Positions 41,707 to 50,014 of a stretch of DNA of 64,000 nucleotides are shown one piece after another. Position 1 is the stretch's first letter; every line of letters starts with the position of its first letter. Below the pieces are notes generated by a model. The model worked only from the letters and a program-made list of their open reading frames with translations. It was not told the DNA's origin and searched no databases. Both the position numbers and the translations under genes were made by a program. This stretch comes from Actinomycetes bacterium (lineage in GTDB: Bacteria > Actinomycetota > Acidimicrobiia > Acidimicrobiales > RAAP-2), in assembly GCA_021827705.1 (NCBI GenBank), contig JAKAUQ010000007.1:1-64000 (forward strand). The letters are read 5' to 3'.

Positions 41707-42503
41707 CAGGCCTCCGCCGTGGTGGTCGTCCCGAGGTACGCGTCGATGACCACGGGGTTCGCGCGAATCTCGTCGGGGGCCCCCTCAGCGATGACGCTCC
41801 CGAAGTTCAAGACGTACAGCCGCTCCGCCAGGGACATCACCAGCTTCATGTCGTGTTCGATCAGAAGGATCGACACGCCCATCTCGTCTCGCACCCGACG
41901 GATCAGGCTGGCCAGCTCGCGCTTCTCGGAGGGGTTGGTCCCGGCGGCGGGCTCGTCGAGCAAGAGGACTTGGGGCTGAGTCGCCAAACCGCGGGCGATC
42001 TCGAGGCGACGTCGATCGCCGTAGGACAGGGACGACGAGATGGTGTTGGCCCGGTCCTGCAGCCCGACGAACCGCAGCAGCTCGACGGTCCGGTCGTCGG
42101 ACTGGCGCTCGTCACGGCGCGTCAGGGGCCCACGGAGCATCGCGCCCACGACGCCGATGCCCCGGTGCGACTCGGCGCCGATCTTGACGTTCTCGTAGGC
42201 CGTCAGTGCGCTGAACATCCGAGACGCCTGGAACGTCCGCGCGACGCCGGCGGCGCTGACCCGATGAGGCTTCTTCCCGATCACCGGCATGGTCGACCCG
42301 TCGCGGAGGGTCAAGGTGATCGAGCCCTCCTGGGGTCGGTACACGCCGGTGAGCGAGTTGAACAGGGATGTCTTGCCCGCGCCGTTGGGACCGATGATGG
42401 CCAGGATCTCGCCCCGGTCCATGCGCAGCGTCACGTCGTTCAGCGAGACCACGCCACCAAAGCGCAGCGTCACGTGATCTACGACGAAGATCGACTCGCT
42501 CAC
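41706..42503 (-). CDS. livG: Branched-chain amino acid ABC transporter ATPase LivG
   Basis: A 265-residue ATPase with Walker A GPNGAGKTSLFNSLTG, LSYGDRRRLEIARGL in place of the usual signature (the LivG form), Walker B LLLDEPAAGTNPSE and LLIEHDMKLVM. GTG start overlaps the livM stop by 4 nt (GTGA). It forms a heterodimer with LivF on the cytosolic side of LivH-LivM. Confidence 0.95.
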   Translation of the reverse strand: MSESIFVVDHVTLRFGGVVSLNDVTLRMDRGEILAIIGPNGAGKTSLFNSLTGVYRPQEGSITLTLRDGSTMPVIGKKPHRVSAAGVARTFQASRMFSALTAYENVKIGAESHRGIGVVGAMLRGPLTRRDERQSDDRTVELLRFVGLQDRANTISSSLSYGDRRRLEIARGLATQPQVLLLDEPAAGTNPSEKRELASLIRRVRDEMGVSILLIEHDMKLVMSLAERLYVLNFGSVIAEGAPDEIRANPVVIDAYLGTTTTAEA

Positions 42504-43870
42504 GGGCTCTCTCCCGACAGGACCTCGTTCATGTGCCCCTCGCCCGCCTCGGTCAGCACGATCTCTCGACGGCGACGTCGCGACGGGATCAGGCCCATGG
42601 GCCGGAAGATCATCGTCACCATCAACAGCGCCCCCAGGTACATGTACAGGTCGGCCGGCTGGTAGCCCGCCGGAGGAGAGTGCAGGAGGTACATCGACCC
42701 GGTCTGGATCACCATGGCCCCCACCGCGACGCCGGCGATCGAGCCCATGCCCCCGAAGATGACCAGCGCCAGGATGTTGATCGAGACCTGCAGCGTGAAC
42801 GTGGCCGGGAAGATGAAGATGGACTGCGCTGCCGTCATCACACCAGCGAAACCGGCACTGGCCGCACCGATGGCGAAGGCCATGACCTTGTACTTGAGCG
42901 GGTTGATCCCCACGGACTCGGCTGCCACCTCGTCCTCGCGAATCGCCGTCCAGGCACGTCCAACCCGAGAGTGCTCGAGCAGCGAGAACGCCAAGATGAA
43001 GATGACGACGAACACCAGGACCAGGTAGTAGTAAGGCACCGGATTCAGGGTCCATCGATAGTGGATGGGCCCGAGGTTGATCGAGAAGTGCGGAATGCCG
43101 TGCCGGCCGGTCACGCCGCCCGATCCGTAGGACCCGCCGGTGATGCCGTACAGGTTGTTGGCGAAGATGGTGATGATCTCCCCGAAGCCGAGTGTGACGA
43201 TCGCCAGGTAGTCGCCACGCAGGCGCAGCGTCGGCGTCCCGAGCAGGACACCGGCGACCATGACCAGGGCGATGGCCACTGGGATCGCGAAGAACGGGTT
43301 CAGGTGGATGCCGAAGGGGGCCGGCGTGGGCAGGGAGCCGGTCACCCAGGCGGTGGAGTACGCGCCGATCGCGTAGAAGGCCACGAACCCCAGATCGAGG
43401 AGTCCGGCGAACCCGACCACGACGTTGAGGCCGAGCGCCAGCAAGACGAAGACGGCGATCTGCTCGACCATCACGCTCTGCCAGTACTGGCTGGTGATCA
43501 GATGCGGGAAGATCACACCCACGCCGATCAGCACGACGTAGAAGACCCAGCGCACCGGCCGGTGCGCGAAGGCCCGCTTCGGGGGCGTCGTCAGGGTGCT
43601 CGCCGCGCTGCGCAGGGAGGTCCCCCGGCGCAGCCAGAAGCTCCAGATACCCCACATCACCAGGGCGAAGAGGAAGAAGAGCAGCCACCGCGGACCGGGG
43701 AAGAGCCCGAATATGGAGACGTGCTCGCCGAAGGAGCCGGTCGGCCCCACGGTGGGCTGGGTCGCCGAGCCCGAGGGGCCGGTCATCAGCGCGACGATGG
43801 CCATCGTGGCCAGTGACGTGCCAAGGCGGCGCGATGCCGGGGACCGCAAGGCGAGCGTGACGCGGCTCAT
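42500..43870 (-). CDS. livM: Branched-chain amino acid ABC transporter permease LivM
   Basis: A 456-residue permease with about ten hydrophobic segments. The N-terminal stretch of about 110 residues before the LivM core is longer than usual. It carries two extra hydrophobic segments (about 17-30, 60-78). The EAA-like loop EDEVAAESVGINPLKYKVMAFA is clear. ATG overlaps the livH stop (ATGA). The C-terminal basic tail RRRRREIV faces the cytosol. Confidence 0.93.
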   Translation of the reverse strand: MSRVTLALRSPASRRLGTSLATMAIVALMTGPSGSATQPTVGPTGSFGEHVSIFGLFPGPRWLLFFLFALVMWGIWSFWLRRGTSLRSAASTLTTPPKRAFAHRPVRWVFYVVLIGVGVIFPHLITSQYWQSVMVEQIAVFVLLALGLNVVVGFAGLLDLGFVAFYAIGAYSTAWVTGSLPTPAPFGIHLNPFFAIPVAIALVMVAGVLLGTPTLRLRGDYLAIVTLGFGEIITIFANNLYGITGGSYGSGGVTGRHGIPHFSINLGPIHYRWTLNPVPYYYLVLVFVVIFILAFSLLEHSRVGRAWTAIREDEVAAESVGINPLKYKVMAFAIGAASAGFAGVMTAAQSIFIFPATFTLQVSINILALVIFGGMGSIAGVAVGAMVIQTGSMYLLHSPPAGYQPADLYMYLGALLMVTMIFRPMGLIPSRRRRREIVLTEAGEGHMNEVLSGESP

Positions 43871-44829
43871 GCGGCCCGCCCGAGTCGCTCGCCGAGGATC
43901 CCGGTCGGACGCACCAGCAGGACCAGGACCAGGATCCCGAAAGCCACCACGTCGATGTAGGCGGGCTGGACGAAGGCAATCGACAGGCTCTCGACGACGC
44001 CGAGCAGGAGGCCGCCGATCATGGCGCCGCGCAGGTTGCCGATGCCCCCCAGGACCGCGGCGGTGAAAGCCTTGAGAGCGGGAACGAAGCCCATGGTGTA
44101 GACGACGCCCGTTCCCAGGCCCAGGAGGAACCCGCCGATCCCCCCGAGGGCGCCACCCAGGGCGAAGGTCAGAGCGATCGTGCGATTGACGTCGACCCCG
44201 AGGAGCGACGCCGTCTCGGAGTCCTGGGCGACCGCCCGCAGACCGCGCCCCAGGCGGGTGCGACCGACGAACTGGTCCGCCCCCACGAGCATCGCCGCGC
44301 TGGCGATGACGATCACCAGGTAGTACAGCTGGACGGGCGCTCCAAAGACCGAGAAGATCGGGTGATTGATGTAGGGCTGGGGCACCGACAGCAGGACGCG
44401 CCCGAACTCTTTGCCCGCCAGGTTGAAGAGGAAGTAGGACGCGCCGATGGCGCTGATCAGGTAGGCGAGTTGGGGCGCCCGTCGCCGACGCAAGGGTCGG
44501 TAGGCCACGCGCTCGACGAGCATGGCCATGACGGCACCCGAGACCCCGCCCGCCACCATGCCCACGACCAGGACCCCGACGGTCGCCCACCCGTTGGGAA
44601 TGGACGTCCCGATCAGCCCCCGCAGCACGAAGTAGCTGGTGAAGCCGCCAGTCATGACGATCTCGGAGTGGGCGAAGTTGATCAGCCGCAAGACGCCGTA
44701 CACCAGCGTGTACCCGACCGCCACCATCCCGTAGATGAGACCGTTGGCGACGCCACCGACCAGCAAGCCCCAGAACTCCAGGCGCAGTGTCGCGAAGTGG
44801 CTAACCAGAAAATGCCCGAATGCTCCCAC
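43867..44829 (-). CDS. livH: Branched-chain amino acid ABC transporter permease LivH
   Basis: A 320-residue permease with about eight helices. Family signatures are GLIYGMVAVGYTLVYGVLRLINFAH near the start, the ERVAYRPLRRRRAP loop, and the EAA-like VAQDSETASLLGVDVNRTIALTF. GTG at 44829 has GGAGAG upstream. It lies 86 bp after livK, separated by a long hairpin. Confidence 0.95.
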   Translation of the reverse strand: MGAFGHFLVSHFATLRLEFWGLLVGGVANGLIYGMVAVGYTLVYGVLRLINFAHSEIVMTGGFTSYFVLRGLIGTSIPNGWATVGVLVVGMVAGGVSGAVMAMLVERVAYRPLRRRRAPQLAYLISAIGASYFLFNLAGKEFGRVLLSVPQPYINHPIFSVFGAPVQLYYLVIVIASAAMLVGADQFVGRTRLGRGLRAVAQDSETASLLGVDVNRTIALTFALGGALGGIGGFLLGLGTGVVYTMGFVPALKAFTAAVLGGIGNLRGAMIGGLLLGVVESLSIAFVQPAYIDVVAFGILVLVLLVRPTGILGERLGRAA

Positions 44830-44848
44830 CGAACTCTCCAGTTGTTGG

Positions 44849-44892
44849 CACGGTGCGGGCGCCGCGAGTTGTCTCGCGGCGCCCGCTCCGTG
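44849..44892 (-). other. livK-livH intercistronic hairpin
   Basis: A perfect 14-bp GC stem (44855-44868 with 44873-44886, 4-nt loop) is extended by a further 5 bp after one T-T mismatch. No T tract follows on the transcribed strand. It could stabilise the livK message or partly terminate, raising binding protein over permease. Confidence 0.7.
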
Positions 44893-44915
44893 GAACTGCG
44901 GAACCTACAACTGGC

Positions 44916-46127
44916 TCAGCTGTGACCGATGACCTTGAACGTCTTGGTTGTCGCGTTGGCCTGAGCGAACTCCACGATCGAGTTACGGCTCAGGTCACCG
45001 TTGCCTTGGAAGTGGATCGTTCCCGTCACGCCCGGGAAGGTCAGCTTGTGCAGCTCGACGACGAGCTGGGCGCGCAGGACCTTGATCTTGGGCGACCGCT
45101 TGATCGAGAGCATCGCCTTGATGATCATGTTGGTCGCGTCGTAGGCCTGGGCCGCGTAGGTCGCGCCCTGGGCCTTCTGGTGGGACAGCTTCTGGAACTG
45201 GCTGGCGAGCTTGCCGGTCAGGTTCGCGTTGCCGCCACCGGCCTCGCTGACGTACACCCCGTTGGCCGCCGTCGGCGGCGTGGTGTCGCCGAAGAGTCCG
45301 GTCGACCAGGAGCCGTCGTCCGACATGATGGTGCCGGTGTAGCCAGCACTCGACAGGGCGCCGAGCAGGAGGCCGAAGCCGCAGTAGTACCCACCGAAGT
45401 AGACGGCGTCAGCGTGTGCGGCCATGATCTGTGTGGCCGTGGCGGCGTACTGCGTCGTAGAGGCCGTGCCACCGCAGGAACCCGTCGTGGGGTCGGTGTA
45501 GTTGGTCACGCTGGCGCCATCCTTCTGGGCCTGCTTGGAGACCACTGCCGCCAGGCCGGCACCGTAGAACGAGCCGTTGTTGATGACGACCAGACTCTTG
45601 ACGTGGTGCGTCTTCACCAGGAAGTTGGCGTCCGCCGCGCCCTGGACGTCGTCACCGGCAACCACGCGCATGAAGTTGTTCCGCGCACCCTTGGCGAGAG
45701 CCGCCGCCGTTGCCGACGGGCTCACGGTAGCCATGTGGGCCCTGGAGTAGTAGGGCTCCGACGCCTCCGTCGCCCCCGAGAACGCCGGGCCCACGATCGC
45801 GACCAACGACGGGTTCTGGATCGCTGCCTGCGCCTGCGCGGGCGCCAGGGTCGACGAGCCCTGGTCGTCGTAGCGCGCCAGCTTCAGCTTGAAGGGCAGC
45901 TTGCCGAACTTCGCTCCCGCATTGGCGTTGTTGATCGCCACGAGCGCGCCGTAGTACATGTACTCGCCCAAGTACGCGTAGCTGCCCGACAGCGGGCCTT
46001 GATAACCGATGGTGTACGTCGGCACGCCTGCAGCCGATGCCGACACTTCGCCCACCGCGGGCGCTGCCATCAGCAACACGGCGCTCGACGTGACAGCCGC
46101 CACCGTCTTGTTGAACCGGAGCTTCAT
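44916..46127 (-). CDS. livK: Branched-chain amino acid ABC transporter substrate-binding protein LivK
   Basis: A 403-residue exported binding protein. It has a signal peptide with cleavage around ASA-AG (about 30-33), then a type I periplasmic-binding fold beginning YTIGYQGPLSGSYAYLGEYMYYGALVAINNAN. There is no lipobox Cys near the signal site, so it may be anchored differently or shed. The start ATG at 46127 has a GAGGAGGA ribosome site. It is the first structural gene of the liv operon and is preceded by a possible 28-residue leader peptide. Confidence 0.93.
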   Translation of the reverse strand: MKLRFNKTVAAVTSSAVLLMAAPAVGEVSASAAGVPTYTIGYQGPLSGSYAYLGEYMYYGALVAINNANAGAKFGKLPFKLKLARYDDQGSSTLAPAQAQAAIQNPSLVAIVGPAFSGATEASEPYYSRAHMATVSPSATAAALAKGARNNFMRVVAGDDVQGAADANFLVKTHHVKSLVVINNGSFYGAGLAAVVSKQAQKDGASVTNYTDPTTGSCGGTASTTQYAATATQIMAAHADAVYFGGYYCGFGLLLGALSSAGYTGTIMSDDGSWSTGLFGDTTPPTAANGVYVSEAGGGNANLTGKLASQFQKLSHQKAQGATYAAQAYDATNMIIKAMLSIKRSPKIKVLRAQLVVELHKLTFPGVTGTIHFQGNGDLSRNSIVEFAQANATTKTFKVIGHS

Positions 46128-46149
46128 CAGCTCGTCCTCCTCAAATGTG

Positions 46150-46236
46150 TCACTTCCACTCCCGTCGACCCCCCCGCAGAAGCAGCAACGCATCCATGCG
46201 ACGATCGCCGGAAACAGCACAGGCCACCGTGGCCAT
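46150..46236 (-). CDS. Possible 28-residue leucine-rich leader peptide of the liv operon
   Basis: An ATG lies exactly 6 nt after a TACTGT hexamer, matching the leaderless pattern of the window. The frame runs 28 codons and ends 22 nt before livK, just ahead of its ribosome site. Residues 16-21 read ALLLLR with four different Leu codons in a row (TTG CTG CTT CTG). A GGCCAC/GTGGCC repeat overlaps its first codons. It could couple leucyl-tRNA supply to livK translation. It could also be chance, since no terminator/antiterminator pair is evident. Confidence 0.45.
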   Translation of the reverse strand: MATVACAVSGDRRMDALLLLRGGRREWK

Positions 46237-46242
46237 CGCAGC

Positions 46243-46248
46243 ACAGTA
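46243..46248 (-). promoter_or_regulatory. -10 element of the liv operon
   Basis: TACTGT on the minus strand, 6 nt before the leader-peptide ATG. If used, livK has a 5' region of about 110 nt containing the small frame. Confidence 0.45.
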
Positions 46249-46344
46249 GCAGTGTCCATGACTCACCTTGGTTCAGTGCCACCTGGCCGCCCCGTCGTGA
46301 GCCGATCCCAGGCGCCGGTGATCGCGGCAAGGTCGCTGGCGCGG

Positions 46345-46350
46345 TACACT
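46345..46350 (+). promoter_or_regulatory. -10 element of lexA
   Basis: TACACT directly upstream of the LexA box. The transcript would start about 23 nt before the ATG and carry a GAGAGGA ribosome site. Confidence 0.55.
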
Positions 46351-46351
46351 G

Positions 46352-46365
46352 CGAACAGGTGTTCG
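46352..46365. promoter_or_regulatory. LexA (SOS) box of lexA (autoregulation)
   Basis: CGAAC-AGGT-GTTCG, an exact consensus match over the lexA transcription start. Confidence 0.9.
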
Positions 46366-46379
46366 TGAGAGGAAGCGCT

Positions 46380-47003
46380 ATGGCCGAGGTCCTGTCCCCC
46401 ATCCGTCGACAGATTCTGGAGTACATCGCCACCTGTCAGAGGGAGCGAAGCTTCCCCCCCACGATCCGCGAGATCGGTGACCACGTGGGCCTGAAGTCAC
46501 CGGCCACCGTCGCCAACCACATCTCGGTCCTGCGCACGGCCGGCTATCTGGCCAAGAACCCCCAGCAGCCCCGAACGCTGACCGTCAAGATGCCGGCCGT
46601 GCCCCAGGTGACCGGGGGCGTGCGCGAGCTGGCGCTCGTCGGCGACGTGGCCGCCGGCACCGGTGTCCTGGGTGAGCAGACCGACCACGAGACGATCGCG
46701 CTGCCCGAGGCGCTCGTGGGTCGCAGCGACTGCTTCGTCCTGCGGGTGCGCGGCACCTCGATGATCGATGCCGGAATCCTGCCCGGCGACCTCGTCGTGG
46801 TGGCGCGCCAGCAGACCGCCGAGATCGGCGAGATCGTGGTCGCGGGCATTCCCGACGGCGAGTCCACCATCAAGCGCTACTTTCCCCAGGGCTCGCGCGT
46901 CGTGTTGAAGCCCGAGAACGCGCAGCTCGAGCCCTTGGAGTTCGCCGCCGACGACGTCGCGATCTACGGACGCGTCGTGTCGGTCCTGCGCACCTATCTC
47001 TAG
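46380..47003 (+). CDS. lexA: SOS repressor LexA
   Basis: A 207-residue repressor/protease. The N-terminal winged helix (about 1-68) contains PPTIREIGDHVGLKSPATVANHI. The self-cleavage bond is Ala92-Gly93 (VAAGTG) and the catalytic dyad is Ser127 (GTSMID) and Lys165 (STIKRY). RecA-stimulated cleavage derepresses genes with CGAAC-N4-GTTCG boxes, four of which are in this window. ATG at 46380 has a gagagga ribosome site. It converges on dapE with 6 bp between stops. Confidence 0.97.
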   Translation: MAEVLSPIRRQILEYIATCQRERSFPPTIREIGDHVGLKSPATVANHISVLRTAGYLAKNPQQPRTLTVKMPAVPQVTGGVRELALVGDVAAGTGVLGEQTDHETIALPEALVGRSDCFVLRVRGTSMIDAGILPGDLVVVARQQTAEIGEIVVAGIPDGESTIKRYFPQGSRVVLKPENAQLEPLEFAADDVAIYGRVVSVLRTYL

Positions 47004-47009
47004 AGGTCC

Positions 47010-48071
47010 CTACGAGCCCATCGAGGCCAGCCACCGGCCCAGCACGTCGGCGTACCCATCGAGCTCAGCCCGCGAGATCCGCTCGTCACGGTGGTGGGCC
47101 AACTCGGGATCTCCCGCGCCGAAGTTCGTCGATGCGATGCCCAGCTCGCTGAGCGTCGCCACGTCGGTCCAGCCCACCTTCGCGCGCACGGGTTGCCCAC
47201 TCATCTCGACCAGCTGGGCCAGCCGCGGGTCGTCCAGGCGCGGGCTGGCCGCCGGTGCGGCATCCTCGACCACCAGCTCGTCGTCCTCGTCGATCACCTC
47301 GGCCACGTACTCGCGCAGCCACTGGCTGGCCGATGCGATGTCGCGATCGGGCGCGAAGCGGTGGTTGATGACGCACGACGCCTCGTCGGGCACGACGTTG
47401 CTCGCGATCCCCCCGGCGATCTGCACCACCTGGAGCTGCTCAGTGAAGGCGACACCGTCGAGGGTGACGCGGCGCGGGACGTACCCCGCGACGCGCTCGA
47501 CCACCGCGCCGAGGCGGTGGATGGCGTTGCGCCCCCGGTAGGGGCGAGCCGTGTGGGCCGCCACCCCGTGCGTCACGACCCGCACACGCAGCGACCCCTG
47601 GCACCCCGCCTCGACCGCGCCACCCGTGGGCTCGCCGACCACTGCGACGTCGGCTCGCAGGAGGTCGGGGCGCAGGGCGGCGATCTCCAAGAGTCCCGAC
47701 TCGGACCGCGACACCTCCTCGCGCGCGTAGAAGACCCAGGTCAGCTCGATTCCCGGCGGGAGGGGGCCGAGGGCCAGCTCCACCATGACGGCGAGCGACC
47801 CCTTCATGTCGACCGCCCCGAGCCCGGTGAGCTCCTCGCGGTCCCAGCGCACGCGCCCGAGGTCGCCAGGCACCGTGTCCAGGTGACCGGCGAGGAGGAC
47901 CCGCAGGCTCGCCGCACCCCGCGTGGCGGCCACCACGTTGTCCCCGATTCGGTCGACCTGCAGGTGGGACGCGGTGCGCAGGGTCGCCTCGATCTCGGTG
48001 GCCAGGCGTGCCTCCGCGCGGCTCACCGACGGCGTCGTCACGTACTCGTAGGCCCGCGCCAGGGAGCTCAC
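47010..48071 (-). CDS. dapE: Succinyl-diaminopimelate desuccinylase
   Basis: A 353-residue M20 metallopeptidase that removes succinate from N-succinyl-LL-DAP in lysine and peptidoglycan precursor synthesis. Zinc ligands and bases are in AGHLDTVPG (about 62-70), GAVDMKG (about 87-93), ARREEV-type ARE-EVSRSE and the C-terminal AHHRDE. The context (directly after dapD, with GTGA overlap) separates it from general M20 dipeptidases. Actinobacterial DapE proteins are of this length. Confidence 0.93.
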   Translation of the reverse strand: MSSLARAYEYVTTPSVSRAEARLATEIEATLRTASHLQVDRIGDNVVAATRGAASLRVLLAGHLDTVPGDLGRVRWDREELTGLGAVDMKGSLAVMVELALGPLPPGIELTWVFYAREEVSRSESGLLEIAALRPDLLRADVAVVGEPTGGAVEAGCQGSLRVRVVTHGVAAHTARPYRGRNAIHRLGAVVERVAGYVPRRVTLDGVAFTEQLQVVQIAGGIASNVVPDEASCVINHRFAPDRDIASASQWLREYVAEVIDEDDELVVEDAAPAASPRLDDPRLAQLVEMSGQPVRAKVGWTDVATLSELGIASTNFGAGDPELAHHRDERISRAELDGYADVLGRWLASMGS

Positions 48072-48892
48072 GGCGCGACCCCGTGATCCCGCAGCACCCG
48101 GTTGAGGGCCGCCTTGTCGTGACGCTCCCCCTCGCTGAGGCGCCGGATGATCAGGACGCAGGGCAAGAAGAACTCGCCTCCGGGAAACTCTCGCCGCCGC
48201 TGGGCCGCGACGGCCACGGCGTAGTCGGGGATGTAGCCCCGAGCAACCTCCTCACCCGTGCTCGCGTCGATCACTGGGATCGAGGGGTTGAGCACCGTGC
48301 CGGCCCCCACCACCGCGCCGCGGCCGACTCGCGCACCCTCGACGATGATGCTGCGGCTGCCGATGAAGGCGTCGTCCTCGATGATGACGGGAGCGGCTCC
48401 CGGTGGCTCCAGCACGCCCCCGATGCCGACCCCACCCGCCAGGTGCACGTTGGCCCCGATCTGGGCGCAGCTGCCGACGGTCGCCCAGGTGTCCACCATC
48501 GTGCCGGACCCCACCCAGGCTCCGATGTTGACGAAGCTGGGCATGAGCACGACCCCCGGGGCCAGGTAGCTGCCACGCCGCGCAATCGCGCCGGGGACGG
48601 CACGGATCCCGCGCCGCTCCAGGTCGCCCTTCAGCTCGAGCCGATCCACGTACTCGAAGGGACCGACCTCCTGGCGCTCGAGGGCCCGCAGGCGGAAGGC
48701 CAGCAGGATCGCTTGGCGTACCCACTCGTGGACCACGACGTCGCCACTGGCGCCGACCTCGGCCACGCGCACGCGCCCGTCGTCTAGCTGGGCGAGGACC
48801 AGCTCGACGTCCCGTCGGGCCTCGGTGTGCGAAGGGTCCAGCGTGTCGATGCGGTCATGCCACTGCCCGATGCGTTGCTCGAGGCTCATCAC
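48068..48892 (-). CDS. dapD: Tetrahydrodipicolinate N-succinyltransferase
   Basis: A 274-residue left-handed beta-helix acyltransferase that adds succinate from succinyl-CoA to tetrahydrodipicolinate. Hexapeptide repeats run at about 105-215 (GTMVDTWATVGSCAQIGANVHL region), preceded by an N-terminal helical domain. The leaderless GTG at 48892 (TACCAT, 6 nt) is followed at once by ATG. Either could be used, but spacing favours GTG. It is first in the dapD-dapE pair. Confidence 0.94.
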   Translation of the reverse strand: MMSLEQRIGQWHDRIDTLDPSHTEARRDVELVLAQLDDGRVRVAEVGASGDVVVHEWVRQAILLAFRLRALERQEVGPFEYVDRLELKGDLERRGIRAVPGAIARRGSYLAPGVVLMPSFVNIGAWVGSGTMVDTWATVGSCAQIGANVHLAGGVGIGGVLEPPGAAPVIIEDDAFIGSRSIIVEGARVGRGAVVGAGTVLNPSIPVIDASTGEEVARGYIPDYAVAVAAQRRREFPGGEFFLPCVLIIRRLSEGERHDKAALNRVLRDHGVAP

Positions 48893-48898
48893 GAGCCC

Positions 48899-48904
48899 AT
48901 GGTA
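48899..48904 (-). promoter_or_regulatory. -10 element of dapD-dapE
   Basis: TACCAT on the minus strand, 6 nt, GTG at 48892. Confidence 0.5.
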
Positions 48905-48916
48905 GGGCCGGCTCGA

Positions 48917-50014
48917 CTAGGAGAGGAGCCGCGCCGCGGCGGTCAGCCGCTCTGTGGGCTGGACCACGGCAATGCGCACGTGGTTGGCGCCCGCGGCACC
49001 GTAGAACTCGCCGGGACTCACGACCAGGCCCGCTCGCTCGGCCAACTCGCGCGCCAGCTCCCAGCCATCTGCCCCCGGCCGTGACGCCCACAGGTAGAAG
49101 CCGCCGGCCGGCAGCGGGGCGTCGATCCCGACGCGCCCCAGCGCGCCCGCCAGGATCTCCAGGCGCTCGCGGTAGCGCCGTCGCTGGATCTCGACATGCT
49201 CATCGTCGTCGTAGGCGCGCCGCGCGGCCGCCTGGGTCGGTCCGGCCGCCATGAGGCCGGCGTGCTGGCGCACCAGCCGGAGGTAGCTGACCAGCTCGGC
49301 GTCGCCCGCGTAGAAGCCCACCCGCGCCCCCGCGAGGTTCGACCGCTTGGACACCGAGTGGACGGCCAGCACCCCGTCGCTCCCGGTCTGCAGGATGCTC
49401 GCGGGCGCAGCGTCCCACGTGTAGTCCGCGTAGCACTCGTCGCTGGCCACGACGACGCCGTGCGCGCGACCCCAGCGTGCCACGGCCGCGAAGTCCTCGA
49501 GCTCCCCACTGGGATTGGCCGGGGCGTTGGCCCACAGCACCAGGGCGCGTCGCGCGTCCTCGGCGGCGATCGCGTCCAGGTCCAGGTGTCCCGCGCGGCG
49601 CGGCACCGCCACCGCGCGCAGTCCCGCCAGGGTCGCGCTCATGGCGTAGGTCGGGTAACTGATCTCGGGATACAAGACCGTGTCGCGGTCCCCCGAGCGC
49701 AGTCGCAGATAACCCGCCAGGCTGGCCACGAACTCCTTGGTGCCCACGCACACGGCCAGCTCGTCGGGTCCCACCGCGACGTCGAAGCGACGCTGGAGCC
49801 AACCGCGGGCACTGGCCCGCAGCTCGAGCGAACCAGCTGAGCTCGGATAGCCGCGCACACCGCGAGCCCGGGCCAACTCCTCGGCCACGAACGCTGGTGG
49901 CTCGTCGATCGGTGTGCCGACCGAGCAGTCCAGTGCCCCGCCCGCGCTGGCGGCCGCCACAGCGCGAATGGGCTCCAGGCGCTCGTAGGGATACGGCGGC
50001 GGCGCGAAGCTCAA
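48917..50014 (-). CDS. dapC: Succinyldiaminopimelate aminotransferase (DapC-type)
   Basis: A 365-residue class I PLP aminotransferase. The Schiff-base Lys is in HSVSKRSNLAGARVG (about 232), with NAPANPSGE (about 165) and ASDECYADY (about 193) contacting the cofactor. Its place among dapD, dapE and dapF indicates the N-succinyl-L,L-DAP aminotransferase step. The start is a TTG at 50014 overlapping the hflX stop (TTGA), the only in-frame start near the family N-terminus. It is the last gene of the thrB-to-dapC run. Confidence 0.9.
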   Translation of the reverse strand: MSFAPPPYPYERLEPIRAVAAASAGGALDCSVGTPIDEPPAFVAEELARARGVRGYPSSAGSLELRASARGWLQRRFDVAVGPDELAVCVGTKEFVASLAGYLRLRSGDRDTVLYPEISYPTYAMSATLAGLRAVAVPRRAGHLDLDAIAAEDARRALVLWANAPANPSGELEDFAAVARWGRAHGVVVASDECYADYTWDAAPASILQTGSDGVLAVHSVSKRSNLAGARVGFYAGDAELVSYLRLVRQHAGLMAAGPTQAAARRAYDDDEHVEIQRRRYRERLEILAGALGRVGIDAPLPAGGFYLWASRPGADGWELARELAERAGLVVSPGEFYGAAGANHVRIAVVQPTERLTAAARLLS

